Shown: in pieces, positions 25,251 through 33,647 of the stretch | Numbering within the stretch: position 1 is the first letter of the stretch | Layout: each line of letters opens with the position of its first letter | DNA from: Alkalihalophilus marmarensis DSM 21297 | GTDB taxonomy: Bacteria; Bacillota; Bacilli; Bacillales; Bacillaceae_D | DNA: 64,000 nt | NCBI RefSeq assembly: GCF_000474275.2 | Contig: NZ_ATAE01000003.1 | Location: 124,001 to 188,000 of the forward strand | Direction: 5' to 3' | Program-made: the position numbers and the translations under genes | The notes under the pieces: generated by a model | Seen by the model: the letters and a program-made list of their open reading frames with translations, nothing else | What the model was told of the DNA's origin: nothing | Databases searched by the model: none

Positions 25251-26569
25251 ATGCTTACACGAGTGGCTGATCGTTTTTCTCGTGGGATTCAGAGATATTT
25301 ACCTGATGCTTTTGTTATTGCTGTTCTTATGACGATTATTGTTATAGCCGTGGCGATTTTCTTTAATCCTAGTGAGCCTGTTCAAGTGGTTGCAGCATGG
25401 GGAGATGGGTTTTGGACTTATTTAGCTTTTACGATGCAAATGGTGCTTTTATTGTTAACGGGGATGGTGTTAGCGTCTGTTCCATTTATTAAAAAGGGAT
25501 TAAGCGCGATAGCTCAATTCGCAAACACTCCAACTAAAGCGTATTTAGTTACTTTCCTTGTTGCAGCAGCGGCTTATTATATTAATTGGGGTTTAGCTGT
25601 GGTTGTAGGTGCAATTATTGCCAGAGAAATTGGAAAAAGGAATAAACGAGCACATTTTCCGCTGCTCATTGCGGCAGCGTATGCTCCAACAGTGCTCTAT
25701 ACAGCTGGTTTTTCAAGTTCAATTGGATTAACAATTGCTACAGAAGGACATTTTTTAGAAGAAACGATGGGTGTGATCCCTACATCAGCTACTATTTTTC
25801 ATCCTTCAACCATCATTATTTTCTTAGTGCTAGCCATTTCAATCCCTCTTTTCATTATTCTGATGGCTCCTAAAAGAGATATAAGCTCTTATGAACCACC
25901 ATCGGAATCAAACCAAATGACTTTTGACGTTCCTAAAAAAGAGTCACTTACTCCTGCACAAAAGTTAGAGTATACACCTGTATTAGGAATGCTTATCGGG
26001 GCAATAGGGGTTGTATATACAGTGGGGGTCTTTCTATCAGGACGTGACCTTGATTTGAATCTTATCAATTTATTTTTCCTATCAATGGGCCTTTTTTTTC
26101 ATCGTTCTCTCGGCCAATTTGCACAGGCATTCAAGCAGTCAGTAGGATCAATTTCACCCATCGTCCTTCAATTTCCTTTCTATGCTGGGATTATTGCTGT
26201 ACTTGGAGGCTCGGGTTTAGGAGATGCGATTATTAATGGGATGACTTCTGTTGCCACAGCAGAGACATTTAATGTGTTCACTTACTGGGCTGCAGGATTT
26301 ATTAATATTCTAGCTCCTTCAGGGGGAGGCCAATGGGCACTGCAAGGACCGCTTCAAATTCCTGCTGCTATTGAGCTTGGTGTAGATCCAGCTATGACAG
26401 CGATGGCTGTTGGATGGGGAGATCATGGACAAATCTCATTCAGCCATTCTGGGCGCTGCCTATTTTAAGTGTCGTTGGGCTTCATATTAGGCATATTATG
26501 GGCTATTGTATTTTATTAAGTGTGTGGGTAGGAATTATTACAAGTGTATTGATTTACTTCTTGTATTAA
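25251..26569 (+). pseudogene. Short-chain fatty acid transporter (AtoE family), frameshifted near the 3' end
   Basis: The first 391 codons encode an AtoE-type symporter: RGIQRYLPDAFVIAVLMTII, FANTPTKAYL, AAAAYYINWGLAVVVGAIIA, SSSIGLTIATEG, and ILAPSGGGQWALQGP with VGWGD. After Gly-Asp (codon 391, 26421-26423) the frame runs into a short tail and stops at 26468. In the other frame, from 26429, the expected ending continues (TNLIQPFWALPILSVVGLH) to a TAA at 26567-26569. One missing base near 26424 explains this (GAT-CATGG where GAT-GCA-TGG is expected). It is either a real pseudogene or a sequencing error. The family moves short-chain fatty acids such as acetoacetate or butyrate. GGGGGGAT precedes the ATG. 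Confidence 0.82.
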
Positions 26570-26574
26570 AGAGC

Positions 26575-26611
26575 AGAAGTGGGACCAAGTTTGGTCTCGC
26601 TTCTTTTTTTA
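26575..26611 (+). terminator. Terminator of the AtoE-like gene
   Basis: 26575-26588 (AGAAGTGGGACCAA) pairs with TTGGTCTCGCTTCT (26591-26604), then T7. It lies just after the stop of the restored frame, which supports the gene ending at 26569. Confidence 0.88.
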
Positions 26612-26653
26612 TAGGAAATAAATTTTACTTTTTTTGATGAAACATTTGTTCGC

Positions 26654-26669
26654 TGACATAATTGTGTCA
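26654..26669 (+). promoter_or_regulatory. Inverted repeat upstream of lipoprotein gene
   Basis: TGACA (26654-26658) and TGTCA (26665-26669) face each other around a 6-base centre, about 65 bases before the lipoprotein start. It could be an operator; no regulator can be assigned. Confidence 0.3.
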
Positions 26670-26733
26670 TTTCTCCTTGGTATTCTCTAGGTATAACAAA
26701 TTAATTTAAACAAACCAATTGGAGGGATTACAC

Positions 26734-27375
26734 ATGAAAAAAACAGCGTTTATTGTGTCAGCCGTAACTGCGGCAATGTTAATCACAGGATGCGTTGAGG
26801 AAGCTGCCATTGAAAAAGTAGAAGAGTCAACTGAGGTATCAGCGGAGGCAGCATCTGATGGAGGATCAGTAGGGGAAGATATTGATATTGAGGAAGAGCC
26901 TGCTGAAGCGAGTGAGGTTGGAACGAGAAGCGCACCATTACAAATCGGTGAACGTGTAACATTAGATTATAATGATTTATTTTACGGGAATGTCAGTCTT
27001 GAGATTGAATTATTAGAAGTAATTAGCGGAGATGAAGCAGCGGAGCTTGTCATTAAAGGAAATCCTTTTAATGATGAGCCCGGTGAAAATCAAGAATATG
27101 TGCTTGCAAAATTTAATGTTGAAGCCAATCAAGTAGAAGAAGAACCATTTGATCTAAATCATGCACAGTTTGACGCTGTTAGTGAATCGGGAAACACGTA
27201 TGATGAATTTATTTCTGTAGCAGGACTCGAACCGGATCTCGGAAATGAGCTGTATACAGGCGCAGAGCGCACTGGGTATACGTATTTCTTAGTCGATAAA
27301 GATGATCAGAATCCCCTTGCTGCGTTTAAGAGACGTACAGAGGCTGAACTGTGGTTTGAATTAAAGTCTGAGTAA
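26734..27375 (+). CDS. Lipoprotein with DUF4352-like domain
   Basis: 213 residues. The signal peptide ends in a lipobox (MLITGC, Cys near position 21). A 40-residue acidic, disordered stretch rich in Glu, Ala and Ser follows. Then comes an immunoglobulin-like domain (GERVTLDYND, EIELLEVISG, EYVLAKFNVEAN and a C-terminal RTEAELWFEL) that resembles DUF4352. It would sit on the outer face of the membrane. Its function is unknown. The ATG at 26734 has GGAGGGA 6 bases upstream. Confidence 0.75.
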   Translation: MKKTAFIVSAVTAAMLITGCVEEAAIEKVEESTEVSAEAASDGGSVGEDIDIEEEPAEASEVGTRSAPLQIGERVTLDYNDLFYGNVSLEIELLEVISGDEAAELVIKGNPFNDEPGENQEYVLAKFNVEANQVEEEPFDLNHAQFDAVSESGNTYDEFISVAGLEPDLGNELYTGAERTGYTYFLVDKDDQNPLAAFKRRTEAELWFELKSE

Positions 27376-27380
27376 ACAAA

Positions 27381-27418
27381 AAGAGCCGACTCCTCAAATT
27401 GGTGGAGCCGGCTTCTTT
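27381..27418. terminator. Shared terminator between lipoprotein and TetR genes
   Basis: GCCGACTCC (27385-27393) pairs with GGAGCCGGC (27404-27412) with one mismatch. It is flanked by A and T runs and lies between two convergent genes. Confidence 0.65.
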
Positions 27419-28007
27419 AGGCTTCATTACGCTTCCCTAATATGCCATAGAAGAAGATATTTGTAATGTCTTCAGTAAGAGGCAGGATATTTTTATAAAC
27501 ATCTTCACGCTGCACATAGTCCTTCAACATCTGAATGTAGAAGATAATCGCTTGGTCCGAGAGATTAGGATCTACATAGCCTTGCTCTTTTCCCTCTTTA
27601 AAAAGGTGTTCAAAATAAGGCAGTGCTTTTTCTATATAGATCTTCTCAATATAATTCTCTTCTTTTGTATACTCCTTCATTAAGTATTGATAAAATTCTT
27701 CATTTATTTGTTTTGCGACTTCTTTTTTATTGAAAATAAGCTTCTTGATTTTCTCTGGGAAAGGGATATCTGAGAAAACAGTCTGCTCAAATTGAGCTGA
27801 AGCTTGGTCGACATAATAGATAAAGACTTCATGTATAAGTTTATGTTTACTCTCAAAATAATTGTAGATCGTTACTTGTGATACATTTGCTTTTTTTGCG
27901 ATTTCAGAAATGGAGACCTTTTGAATACCGTACTCCATAAATAACTCTAGAGCAGCTCCTAAAATTTGTTGTTTCTTTTGTTCGCGTCTGCGCTCAAATC
28001 CGTCCAT
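27417..28007 (-). CDS. TetR-family transcriptional repressor
   Basis: 196 residues. The N-terminal helix-turn-helix reads KKQQILGAALELFMEYGIQK, then ISEIAKKANVSQVTIYNYFE. The C-terminal ligand domain is helical. The ATG at 28007 has AGAGGTGA 6 bases upstream and begins MDGFERRRE; upstream in-frame codons lack a ribosome-binding site. It is divergent from an ABC exporter whose promoter is flanked by matching half-sites, so it most likely represses that exporter in response to its substrate. Confidence 0.85.
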   Translation of the reverse strand: MDGFERRREQKKQQILGAALELFMEYGIQKVSISEIAKKANVSQVTIYNYFESKHKLIHEVFIYYVDQASAQFEQTVFSDIPFPEKIKKLIFNKKEVAKQINEEFYQYLMKEYTKEENYIEKIYIEKALPYFEHLFKEGKEQGYVDPNLSDQAIIFYIQMLKDYVQREDVYKNILPLTEDITNIFFYGILGKRNEA

Positions 28008-28062
28008 AATGTTCACCTCTATAACATAGTTTAATAAAAAATTTGTAATAAAACAAATGAAA

Positions 28063-28111
28063 TAGTTCATAAACTCTTGTCAAGGATTCCCTTTTTGTAT
28101 ATTATGAACTA
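28063..28111 (+). promoter_or_regulatory. Promoter of the ABC exporter with flanking TetR half-sites
   Basis: TTGTCA (28077-28082), 17-base spacer, TATTAT (28100-28105). TAGTTCATAA (28063-28072) and its exact inverted copy TTATGAACTA (28102-28111) flank and overlap the promoter. The first copy is itself part of a local palindrome (AGTT-CATA-AACT). This fits control by the divergent TetR protein. Confidence 0.65.
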
Positions 28112-28171
28112 AAGAGGTTAATAAATTTCAAAACTTGAATAAGGTGTTATAAACATTGAGGGGGAACATAC

Positions 28172-29071
28172 ATGACCATTTTAGAAACGAAGGACTTAAC
28201 GAAGCGATTCGGGAAGTTCACGGCATTAAATGGGGTAAATGTAGAAGTAAATAAAGGGGAAGTCTTTGGATTTATTGGACCCAATGGCGCAGGGAAATCG
28301 ACAACCATTCGAATTCTTCTTGGACTATTAAAGGCGTCAGAAGGTTCTGCTGCCATTTTTGGTAAGGATGCTTGGAAGGATGCATTGGAGATACACAAAA
28401 GGCTGGCTTATGTCCCTGGTGATGTCAATCTATGGCCGAATCTGACTGGCGGGGAAGTCATTGATTTATTTATGAAGCTGCGCGGAGGTGTTAATAGAGC
28501 CCGTCGTGATCAATTAATTGAAACATTTAAATTAGATCCTGCTAAAAAATGCCGTACGTATTCAAAAGGGAATCGTCAAAAGGTTGCACTTGTCGCAGCT
28601 TTTGCATCTGAGGCGGATTTATATATCCTTGATGAACCGACATCAGGGCTTGATCCGCTGATGGAAAAAGTGTTTCAGAAATGTGTAATGGAAGCCAAGG
28701 AAGCCGGTAAAAGTGTACTGCTCTCAAGTCATATCTTATCTGAGGTTGAAAGATTATGTGACCGCGTTGGTATCATACGCGAAGGAGAGATTATTGAAAC
28801 TGGTACGCTTGATGAGCTTAGACATTTAACACGTACTCAAATGTTTGTGGAGACAAAAACACCGATTACAAATCTCGAAAACATTCCTGGAATTTATGAT
28901 ATTGAAATAAAAGATAGGGGAGTCAGCTTTCAAGTCGATGCAAAGACATTAGATCAAGTAATGAAAGAAATCAGCGAATATGGTCTAGTTAAGTTGGAGA
29001 GTTCGCCGCCTACTCTAGAAGATTTATTCATGCGTCATTACGAGGGTTCGTCTGCTCATGGAGGGCAATAA
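28172..29071 (+). CDS. ABC transporter ATP-binding protein
   Basis: A 299-residue ATPase: Walker A GPNGAGKSTT, signature YSKGNRQKV (a variant of LSGGQ seen in antibiotic exporters), Walker B LYILDEPTSGLDP and switch His in SSHILSEVERL. The C-terminal domain of about 80 residues is typical of drug-export ATPases. It works with the large permease encoded next, whose ribosome-binding site lies at the end of this gene. GGGGGAA precedes the ATG. Confidence 0.88.
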   Translation: MTILETKDLTKRFGKFTALNGVNVEVNKGEVFGFIGPNGAGKSTTIRILLGLLKASEGSAAIFGKDAWKDALEIHKRLAYVPGDVNLWPNLTGGEVIDLFMKLRGGVNRARRDQLIETFKLDPAKKCRTYSKGNRQKVALVAAFASEADLYILDEPTSGLDPLMEKVFQKCVMEAKEAGKSVLLSSHILSEVERLCDRVGIIREGEIIETGTLDELRHLTRTQMFVETKTPITNLENIPGIYDIEIKDRGVSFQVDAKTLDQVMKEISEYGLVKLESSPPTLEDLFMRHYEGSSAHGGQ

Positions 29072-29072
29072 G

Positions 29073-30677
29073 ATGGGTAGACATGGATTTATAAATACAG
29101 GCAAGATGACTCGGTTTATCTTAAGGCGAGACCGGGTGCGCCTCCCTATATGGATTCTCTCTATCGTCTTTATCACTATTTTGACAGCGACATCCTTTAT
29201 TGATCTTTATCAAAATGAAGAGGAAAGACAAGCGATTGCTGAAACAATGAGAAATCCAGCGATGACTGCAATGGTCGGACCTGGTTATGGGCTTGACAAT
29301 TATACTGAAGGGGCGATGATGTCTCATCAAATGTTATTATTTACGGCCATTGTTGCTGCGATTATGAGTATCCTCTTAGTCACCAGACATACAAGGGCAG
29401 ATGAAGAAGACGGAAGGATTGAGCTTATTCGTTCATTGCCTGTAGGACCGCTAACGAACCTAAGCTCCGTAATGACAGTGATGGTGGGAGCCAATATTCT
29501 GTTAGCTCTTTTAACGGGATTTGGTTTAGCAGCTCTTCAGATTGAAAGCATGGACCTTTCTGCATCCTTGCTTTACGGGTCTGCAATCGGTTCGGCGGGG
29601 ATCTTTTTTGCGGCTATTACAGCGCTTTTCGCCCAGCTCTCAGAAAATTCAAGAGGTACAATAGGCTACTCGTTTACCATTCTTGGCTTATCTTATTTGA
29701 TTCGTGCAGTAGGAGATGTTAGTAATGAAACACTTTCACTCTTCTCACCTCTTGGCTGGATTTTAAGTACAGAAGTCTATGTGAATAATTACTGGTGGCC
29801 GATTGTGTTAACGTTGGGGGCATCAGTCATTGTCTTCGTTCTAGCTATGTATCTTATGACAAAAAGAGATTTAGAGTCAGGGCTTTTACCATCTAAACCT
29901 GGGAAGACCTATGCAAGTAAGCTTTTACTTAGTCCTTTTGGATTGGCTGTAAAACTACAGCGAACAGCGATCATTGCCTGGGCAATCGGAATGTTTATCC
30001 TCGGGGTCTCATACGGCTCGATCTTTGGCGATTTAGAGTCGTTTTTTACTAGCAATGAAATGCTGGTAGAAATGTTATCTCCTGTTGAGGGAGTGACCTT
30101 AACGGAGCAATTCTCTACGATGCTGATGGCTGTTATGTCAATGATTTCTACGGTGCCTGTTTTATTATTCGTACTGAAACTAAAAGGTGAAGAGAAAAAA
30201 GGACGAAGCGAGCATTTACTGACTCGTGTTGTATCAAGAAATCAATTGCTAGGAAGCTATGTGATTCTAGCAACCTTGTTTAGTTTCATTATGCTGTTTC
30301 TTGCCATGCTTGGTCTATGGAGTACAGCCAACACAGTGATAGAAGAAGCAATCCCATTTTCATCAATGTTCTTTGCTGCGATGGTCTATCTTCCGGCCAT
30401 CTGGGTAATGATTGCTCTAGCAGTGTTCGCACTTGGCTGGATACCAAAAGCTACAGGCTTATCATGGCTATATCTCGGATATTCTTTTTTAGTTGTGTAT
30501 TTAGGCGGGTTGCTGCAATTTCCTGAATGGATGGCTAAGATTTCACCATTCGGTTATATACCCGAATATCCGGTTGAAGAGATAAATGGATGGACGCTTG
30601 CCATTTTAACTCTTATTGCGGTAGGACTAATCGTACTTGGATTTATTGGGTATAGAAAGCGAGATATCGAGGGGTAA
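29073..30677 (+). CDS. ABC-2 type exporter permease (tetronasin/polyketide-exporter-like)
   Basis: 534 residues with about 12 membrane spans, twice the usual ABC-2 size, as in exporters of polyketide-type antibiotics. The first half starts TRFILRRDRVRLPIWILSIV and carries the cytoplasmic TRHTRADEEDGRIELIRSLP; the second half repeats the pattern with GEEKKGRSEHLLTRVVSRNQ. The ATG at 29073 has GGAGGG 7 bases upstream. It is the second gene of the TetR-controlled operon. The likely job is expulsion of a toxic lipophilic compound. Confidence 0.85.
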   Translation: MGRHGFINTGKMTRFILRRDRVRLPIWILSIVFITILTATSFIDLYQNEEERQAIAETMRNPAMTAMVGPGYGLDNYTEGAMMSHQMLLFTAIVAAIMSILLVTRHTRADEEDGRIELIRSLPVGPLTNLSSVMTVMVGANILLALLTGFGLAALQIESMDLSASLLYGSAIGSAGIFFAAITALFAQLSENSRGTIGYSFTILGLSYLIRAVGDVSNETLSLFSPLGWILSTEVYVNNYWWPIVLTLGASVIVFVLAMYLMTKRDLESGLLPSKPGKTYASKLLLSPFGLAVKLQRTAIIAWAIGMFILGVSYGSIFGDLESFFTSNEMLVEMLSPVEGVTLTEQFSTMLMAVMSMISTVPVLLFVLKLKGEEKKGRSEHLLTRVVSRNQLLGSYVILATLFSFIMLFLAMLGLWSTANTVIEEAIPFSSMFFAAMVYLPAIWVMIALAVFALGWIPKATGLSWLYLGYSFLVVYLGGLLQFPEWMAKISPFGYIPEYPVEEINGWTLAILTLIAVGLIVLGFIGYRKRDIEG

Positions 30678-30682
30678 TAATA

Positions 30683-30714
30683 AGGCCGGCTGCATTTGCA
30701 GCTGGCCTAAGTTT
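30683..30714 (+). terminator. Terminator of the ABC exporter operon
   Basis: 30683-30693 pairs with 30698-30708 over 11 bp (one G-U) with a 4-base loop, then AAGTTTTT. Confidence 0.85.
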
Positions 30715-30789
30715 TTACTCTAGTGTAAAACAGGTAAATAACAATAGTTTTGCAGTAATGTTATTTGTTGAAATATATGTTTAAAAGAA

Positions 30790-30815
30790 AAAACCAAAAA
30801 TAGGTAGCTATCGTC
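30790..30815 (+). promoter_or_regulatory. Putative ECF autoregulatory promoter
   Basis: AAAACC (30790-30795), 16 bases, then CGTC (30812-30815), about 24 bases before the sigma gene start. This is close to the ECF pattern (AAC plus CGTC). The gap to the ATG is short but still leaves room for the ribosome-binding site. Confidence 0.4.
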
Positions 30816-30838
30816 TAATGGTTGAAAGGAGGGAAGGG

Positions 30839-31387
30839 ATGCATACGTATTATGAGAAGACAGAGGAAAAAGAGATGGATAAAGAAGCCTTGCTTACAGA
30901 GCTGATGAATGAATATGGAAATGGTGTTTTGAAGCTTATTTTCTCATATGTTCATCAGCAAGATATAGCAGAAGATTTAGCCCAAGAAGTCTTTGTGAAA
31001 GTGTATCAAAAAATTGATCAATTCGAACAGCGTTCCAGCTTGAAAACATGGTTATACCGTATAGCGATTAACAGTAGTAAAGATTATTTAAAAAGCTGGC
31101 ATACCAAAAATGTACAAACATCCAAAGAGGGCAACATGATAGAACATATGGTTGACTTAAGAACACCGGAAAGTAATTTGATAGAGCGGACAGAAGAAGA
31201 GGAATTAGTAACAAAGGTTTTAAGTCTTCCTCTTATGTATAAAGAAGTCATCTATCTTTACTATTATGAAGAGTATTCCATCCAGGAAATTAGTGAACTG
31301 CTGCAGATAAATAAAAACACGGTAAAAACAAGATTATTTCAAGCAAGAAAGAAATTGAAACAAAGCTTTGTTGGAGGTGTGAACTAA
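30839..31387 (+). CDS. ECF-type sigma factor of a SEDS operon
   Basis: 182 residues. Region 2 shows QQDIAEDLAQEVFVKVYQKI and SLKTWLYRIAINSSKDYLKS. Region 4 shows YKEVIYLYYYEEYSIQEISE followed by LLQINKNTVKTRLFQARKKL. AGGAGG lies 7 bases before the chosen ATG. The stop is directly followed by the GTG of the PadR-like gene. With no separate membrane anti-sigma factor in the operon, control must come from that protein, from the SEDS protein or from elsewhere. Confidence 0.9.
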   Translation: MHTYYEKTEEKEMDKEALLTELMNEYGNGVLKLIFSYVHQQDIAEDLAQEVFVKVYQKIDQFEQRSSLKTWLYRIAINSSKDYLKSWHTKNVQTSKEGNMIEHMVDLRTPESNLIERTEEEELVTKVLSLPLMYKEVIYLYYYEEYSIQEISELLQINKNTVKTRLFQARKKLKQSFVGGVN

Positions 31388-31798
31388 GTGGAAGATCAAT
31401 TTAAACACTTTAAAAAAGCTATGGACGAAACTCATTTTAAAGGGTTGACATTTGATTTTAAGAACCAAGAAAAGGTAAAAGCTCGAATTAATCAATCTAT
31501 GAACGAAGAACAAACAAAATTATACTTACTGCAGACTTTACAGCATGAAGCGAAATCAGGCTTTGAGGTTTTGCAGCATATAGAGCAGATGGGAATAACG
31601 CATTTTGAATCACAGGAGGGAATGTTATATCAACTTCTTCACCAACTTGAGAGGGAACAAATCATCCAAGGTAATTGGAGCAGTGAAGAAGAAAAATACT
31701 ATCAACTAACAAAAAAGGGACTGAAGCAATTGAAGAAACTTCAGCAAGAAAGATTTAGTCATCACTCCCATCGTTTAAAGAAGGAGGGCTGGGTATGA
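31388..31798 (+). CDS. PadR-like winged-helix regulator
   Basis: 136 residues. The C-terminal two thirds look like a PadR winged helix: LYLLQTLQHEAKSGFEVLQH, EGMLYQLLHQLEREQIIQG and KYYQLTKKGLKQLKKL. The first 40 residues (FKHFKKAMDETHFKGLTFDF) look like the short N-terminal segments of proteins encoded beside ECF factors and might touch the sigma factor; that is inference. GTG start right after the sigma stop (TAAGTG), with GGAGG upstream. Its stop overlaps the next ATG (ATGA). Confidence 0.75.
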   Translation: MEDQFKHFKKAMDETHFKGLTFDFKNQEKVKARINQSMNEEQTKLYLLQTLQHEAKSGFEVLQHIEQMGITHFESQEGMLYQLLHQLEREQIIQGNWSSEEEKYYQLTKKGLKQLKKLQQERFSHHSHRLKKEGWV

Positions 31799-33090
31799 AT
31801 GAGCAGTTCCAAACTTTTTTAAATGCAGTTAAGCAGCAAATGAAATCCAAGGAAGGTCAAAAGCTGGTTGAAAAAGAATTACTGTCTCATTTAAATCATA
31901 GTAAGCAAACAGTTATGAAAAGGGGGCATCATGAGGAAGAAGCTGAGAAGATGGCCGTTGAACAGATGGGAAATGCTGTTCTGCTTGGACAAAAGATGAA
32001 TAAGCTTCATTGTGAAAGAGTAGATTGGTGGCTTGTTTCAATTGTAGGAAGCCTATTACTGCTAAGTTTTGCGCCTTTTCTATTTTTTGACTACCAAATG
32101 AATATCTATGCCCAGTTAATATCAGTAAGTGTATCTGTCCTTATTATTTTTACTTTGATGTTCACTGATTATCGTAAGGTACTTCACTACTGGAAATGGT
32201 TTGGATTAGCGGCTGGATTTTATATGGTTGCCTTAAACGTTGAGGGGCTCACTTCAATGGTGAATGGGAGAGTGTTTATCTCCATCTTAGGAATGAATAT
32301 CTCTCATTACTTTCTGCTTTTTCTTTTATTTATAACTATTGTAGGGTTAATGAGTGAGAAGAAATGGACAGATCGTAAACGTATTGTATGGAGTTTATTA
32401 TTACTGTTTGTATTTGTAAGATGCTTTATGTTAATACCTGAGACCATGCTTGCCGTTCAGTACATCATATTATTTTCAACAATTGTCATATTCTCCAATC
32501 AAAATTATAAGGTAAGGTCATGGGTTTTATGGGTAGTTTCTGGTTGCATTTTCATGTTTGCTTATTTGTTTGTGGCCTTTCTACCCTTTTCACATAGACT
32601 TGAAAATTTCATTTCCTTTTTAAATCCAGAAGCTTCTTCAAACGGCTCAGGCTATATATACATAATGATGAAAGAAGTATTAAGTAAGGCCGGTGTATTT
32701 GGCCCAAAATCAGAATTAACGAATGACCTATTTCTTGGGCACACAGAACTGATCCTAGTGGCTTTAACTTATCACGGTGGATGGATATTAACTTCTATCA
32801 TCCTCGTAATTTTTGCTGCTTTGTCTGTGAGATTACTGCACTCTTTTAAGAAAATGCATACTGAAGCGGAACGACTATTGATGGTTGGAGGGGGAGTGCT
32901 GCTATTATTTCCATTTGTGCTTAATACGCTATTGACTTTTGGTTATGCACCATTTGTAGGTTCGAACCTCCCTTTCATCAGCTACGGCGGGAATGAGAAA
33001 CTTTACTACTCGTTTATTATTGGATTTATGTTAAGTGTATATCGTAGAAAAGATGTGATGATAAATACCGAGGTAGAAATAGAGAAATAA
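31795..33090 (+). CDS. SEDS-family (FtsW/RodA/SpoVE-like) membrane protein with N-terminal HAAS-like helical domain
   Basis: 431 residues. Residues 1-75 are a soluble helical domain of the permease-prefix type (KELLSHLNHSKQTVMKRGHH, then EEEAEKMAVEQMG). About ten membrane spans follow. The SEDS core shows GVFGPKSELTNDLFLGHTEL and the late PFVGSNLPFISYGGNEKL, equivalent to the P-x-x-S-x-G-G motif of FtsW/RodA. SEDS proteins polymerise glycan strands. The canonical hTDFIF catalytic Asp appears as Glu here (HTELIL). No partner class B PBP is next to it. It is the third gene of the sigma-PadR operon, so it is probably an inducible wall polymerase or a lipid II-handling protein. Confidence 0.8.
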   Translation: MNEQFQTFLNAVKQQMKSKEGQKLVEKELLSHLNHSKQTVMKRGHHEEEAEKMAVEQMGNAVLLGQKMNKLHCERVDWWLVSIVGSLLLLSFAPFLFFDYQMNIYAQLISVSVSVLIIFTLMFTDYRKVLHYWKWFGLAAGFYMVALNVEGLTSMVNGRVFISILGMNISHYFLLFLLFITIVGLMSEKKWTDRKRIVWSLLLLFVFVRCFMLIPETMLAVQYIILFSTIVIFSNQNYKVRSWVLWVVSGCIFMFAYLFVAFLPFSHRLENFISFLNPEASSNGSGYIYIMMKEVLSKAGVFGPKSELTNDLFLGHTELILVALTYHGGWILTSIILVIFAALSVRLLHSFKKMHTEAERLLMVGGGVLLLFPFVLNTLLTFGYAPFVGSNLPFISYGGNEKLYYSFIIGFMLSVYRRKDVMINTEVEIEK

Positions 33091-33094
33091 GTTC

Positions 33095-33123
33095 AGGTCG
33101 ATCGAAAAGGGTCGGTCTTTTTT
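33095..33123 (+). terminator. Terminator of the sigma-PadR-SEDS operon
   Basis: AGGTCGATC (33095-33103) pairs with GGTCGGTCT (33110-33118) using G-U pairs, then T6. Confidence 0.65.
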
Positions 33124-33173
33124 GTGGAATAAAATGTTAAAATAGAAGCTACGCAAATATATAGAGGTGCGAT

Positions 33174-33602
33174 ATGAAAAAAGTGAATTGGGTGTTGGTT
33201 TCATTACTTGGAATGATCATTGGAACATGGTTTATTATTTCGATTCTACAGCCGCCTATGTGGGTCGGTCATTCTGCTGATAAAAGTTGGACCGCAACAT
33301 ATGAAGTGGAACATAGTTTGAAAGAAACGTGGAAAGGTATGGTTTTTTGGAATGGGGAACAGGAAGTGATTTTTACTGAAGTTGAGCTTACAAAGAACGG
33401 AACACCGATTCACGGCTGGGAAAAGGATGAACACATAAGCAGCAAGGGTGAATATATGTATCTCTCTTTAGGAGAAGCAGAGGATAATCGAGATGACAGA
33501 TTACATTTAACCATTCATTGGCGTGATGAGACTGGTAACTACAAAGAACAAATAGAGCTTTCACCAAAGACAAGGTATTTAATAGTGCCGAGGCTTAATT
33601 AA
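33174..33602 (+). CDS. Small membrane-anchored protein of unknown function
   Basis: 142 residues. One N-terminal hydrophobic helix (residues 5-25, no lipobox Cys) is followed by a beta-rich domain with many Trp (SWTATYEVEHSL, TWKGMVFWNGEQ, HLTIHWRDETG). It resembles small exported Bacillus proteins that carry one sandwich domain, but I recognise no named family. AGAGGTG precedes the ATG. It follows the SEDS operon terminator and has its own start, so any link to that operon is only by proximity. Confidence 0.65.
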   Translation: MKKVNWVLVSLLGMIIGTWFIISILQPPMWVGHSADKSWTATYEVEHSLKETWKGMVFWNGEQEVIFTEVELTKNGTPIHGWEKDEHISSKGEYMYLSLGEAEDNRDDRLHLTIHWRDETGNYKEQIELSPKTRYLIVPRLN

Positions 33603-33613
33603 TATAAAGTAAA

Positions 33614-33641
33614 GCCTCGCCTAGAACAATCTGGGCGAGGC
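33614..33641. terminator. Bidirectional terminator
   Basis: GCCTCGCC (33614-33621) pairs with GGCGAGGC (33634-33641). It lies between two convergent genes. Confidence 0.75.
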
Positions 33642-33647
33642 CAACTT

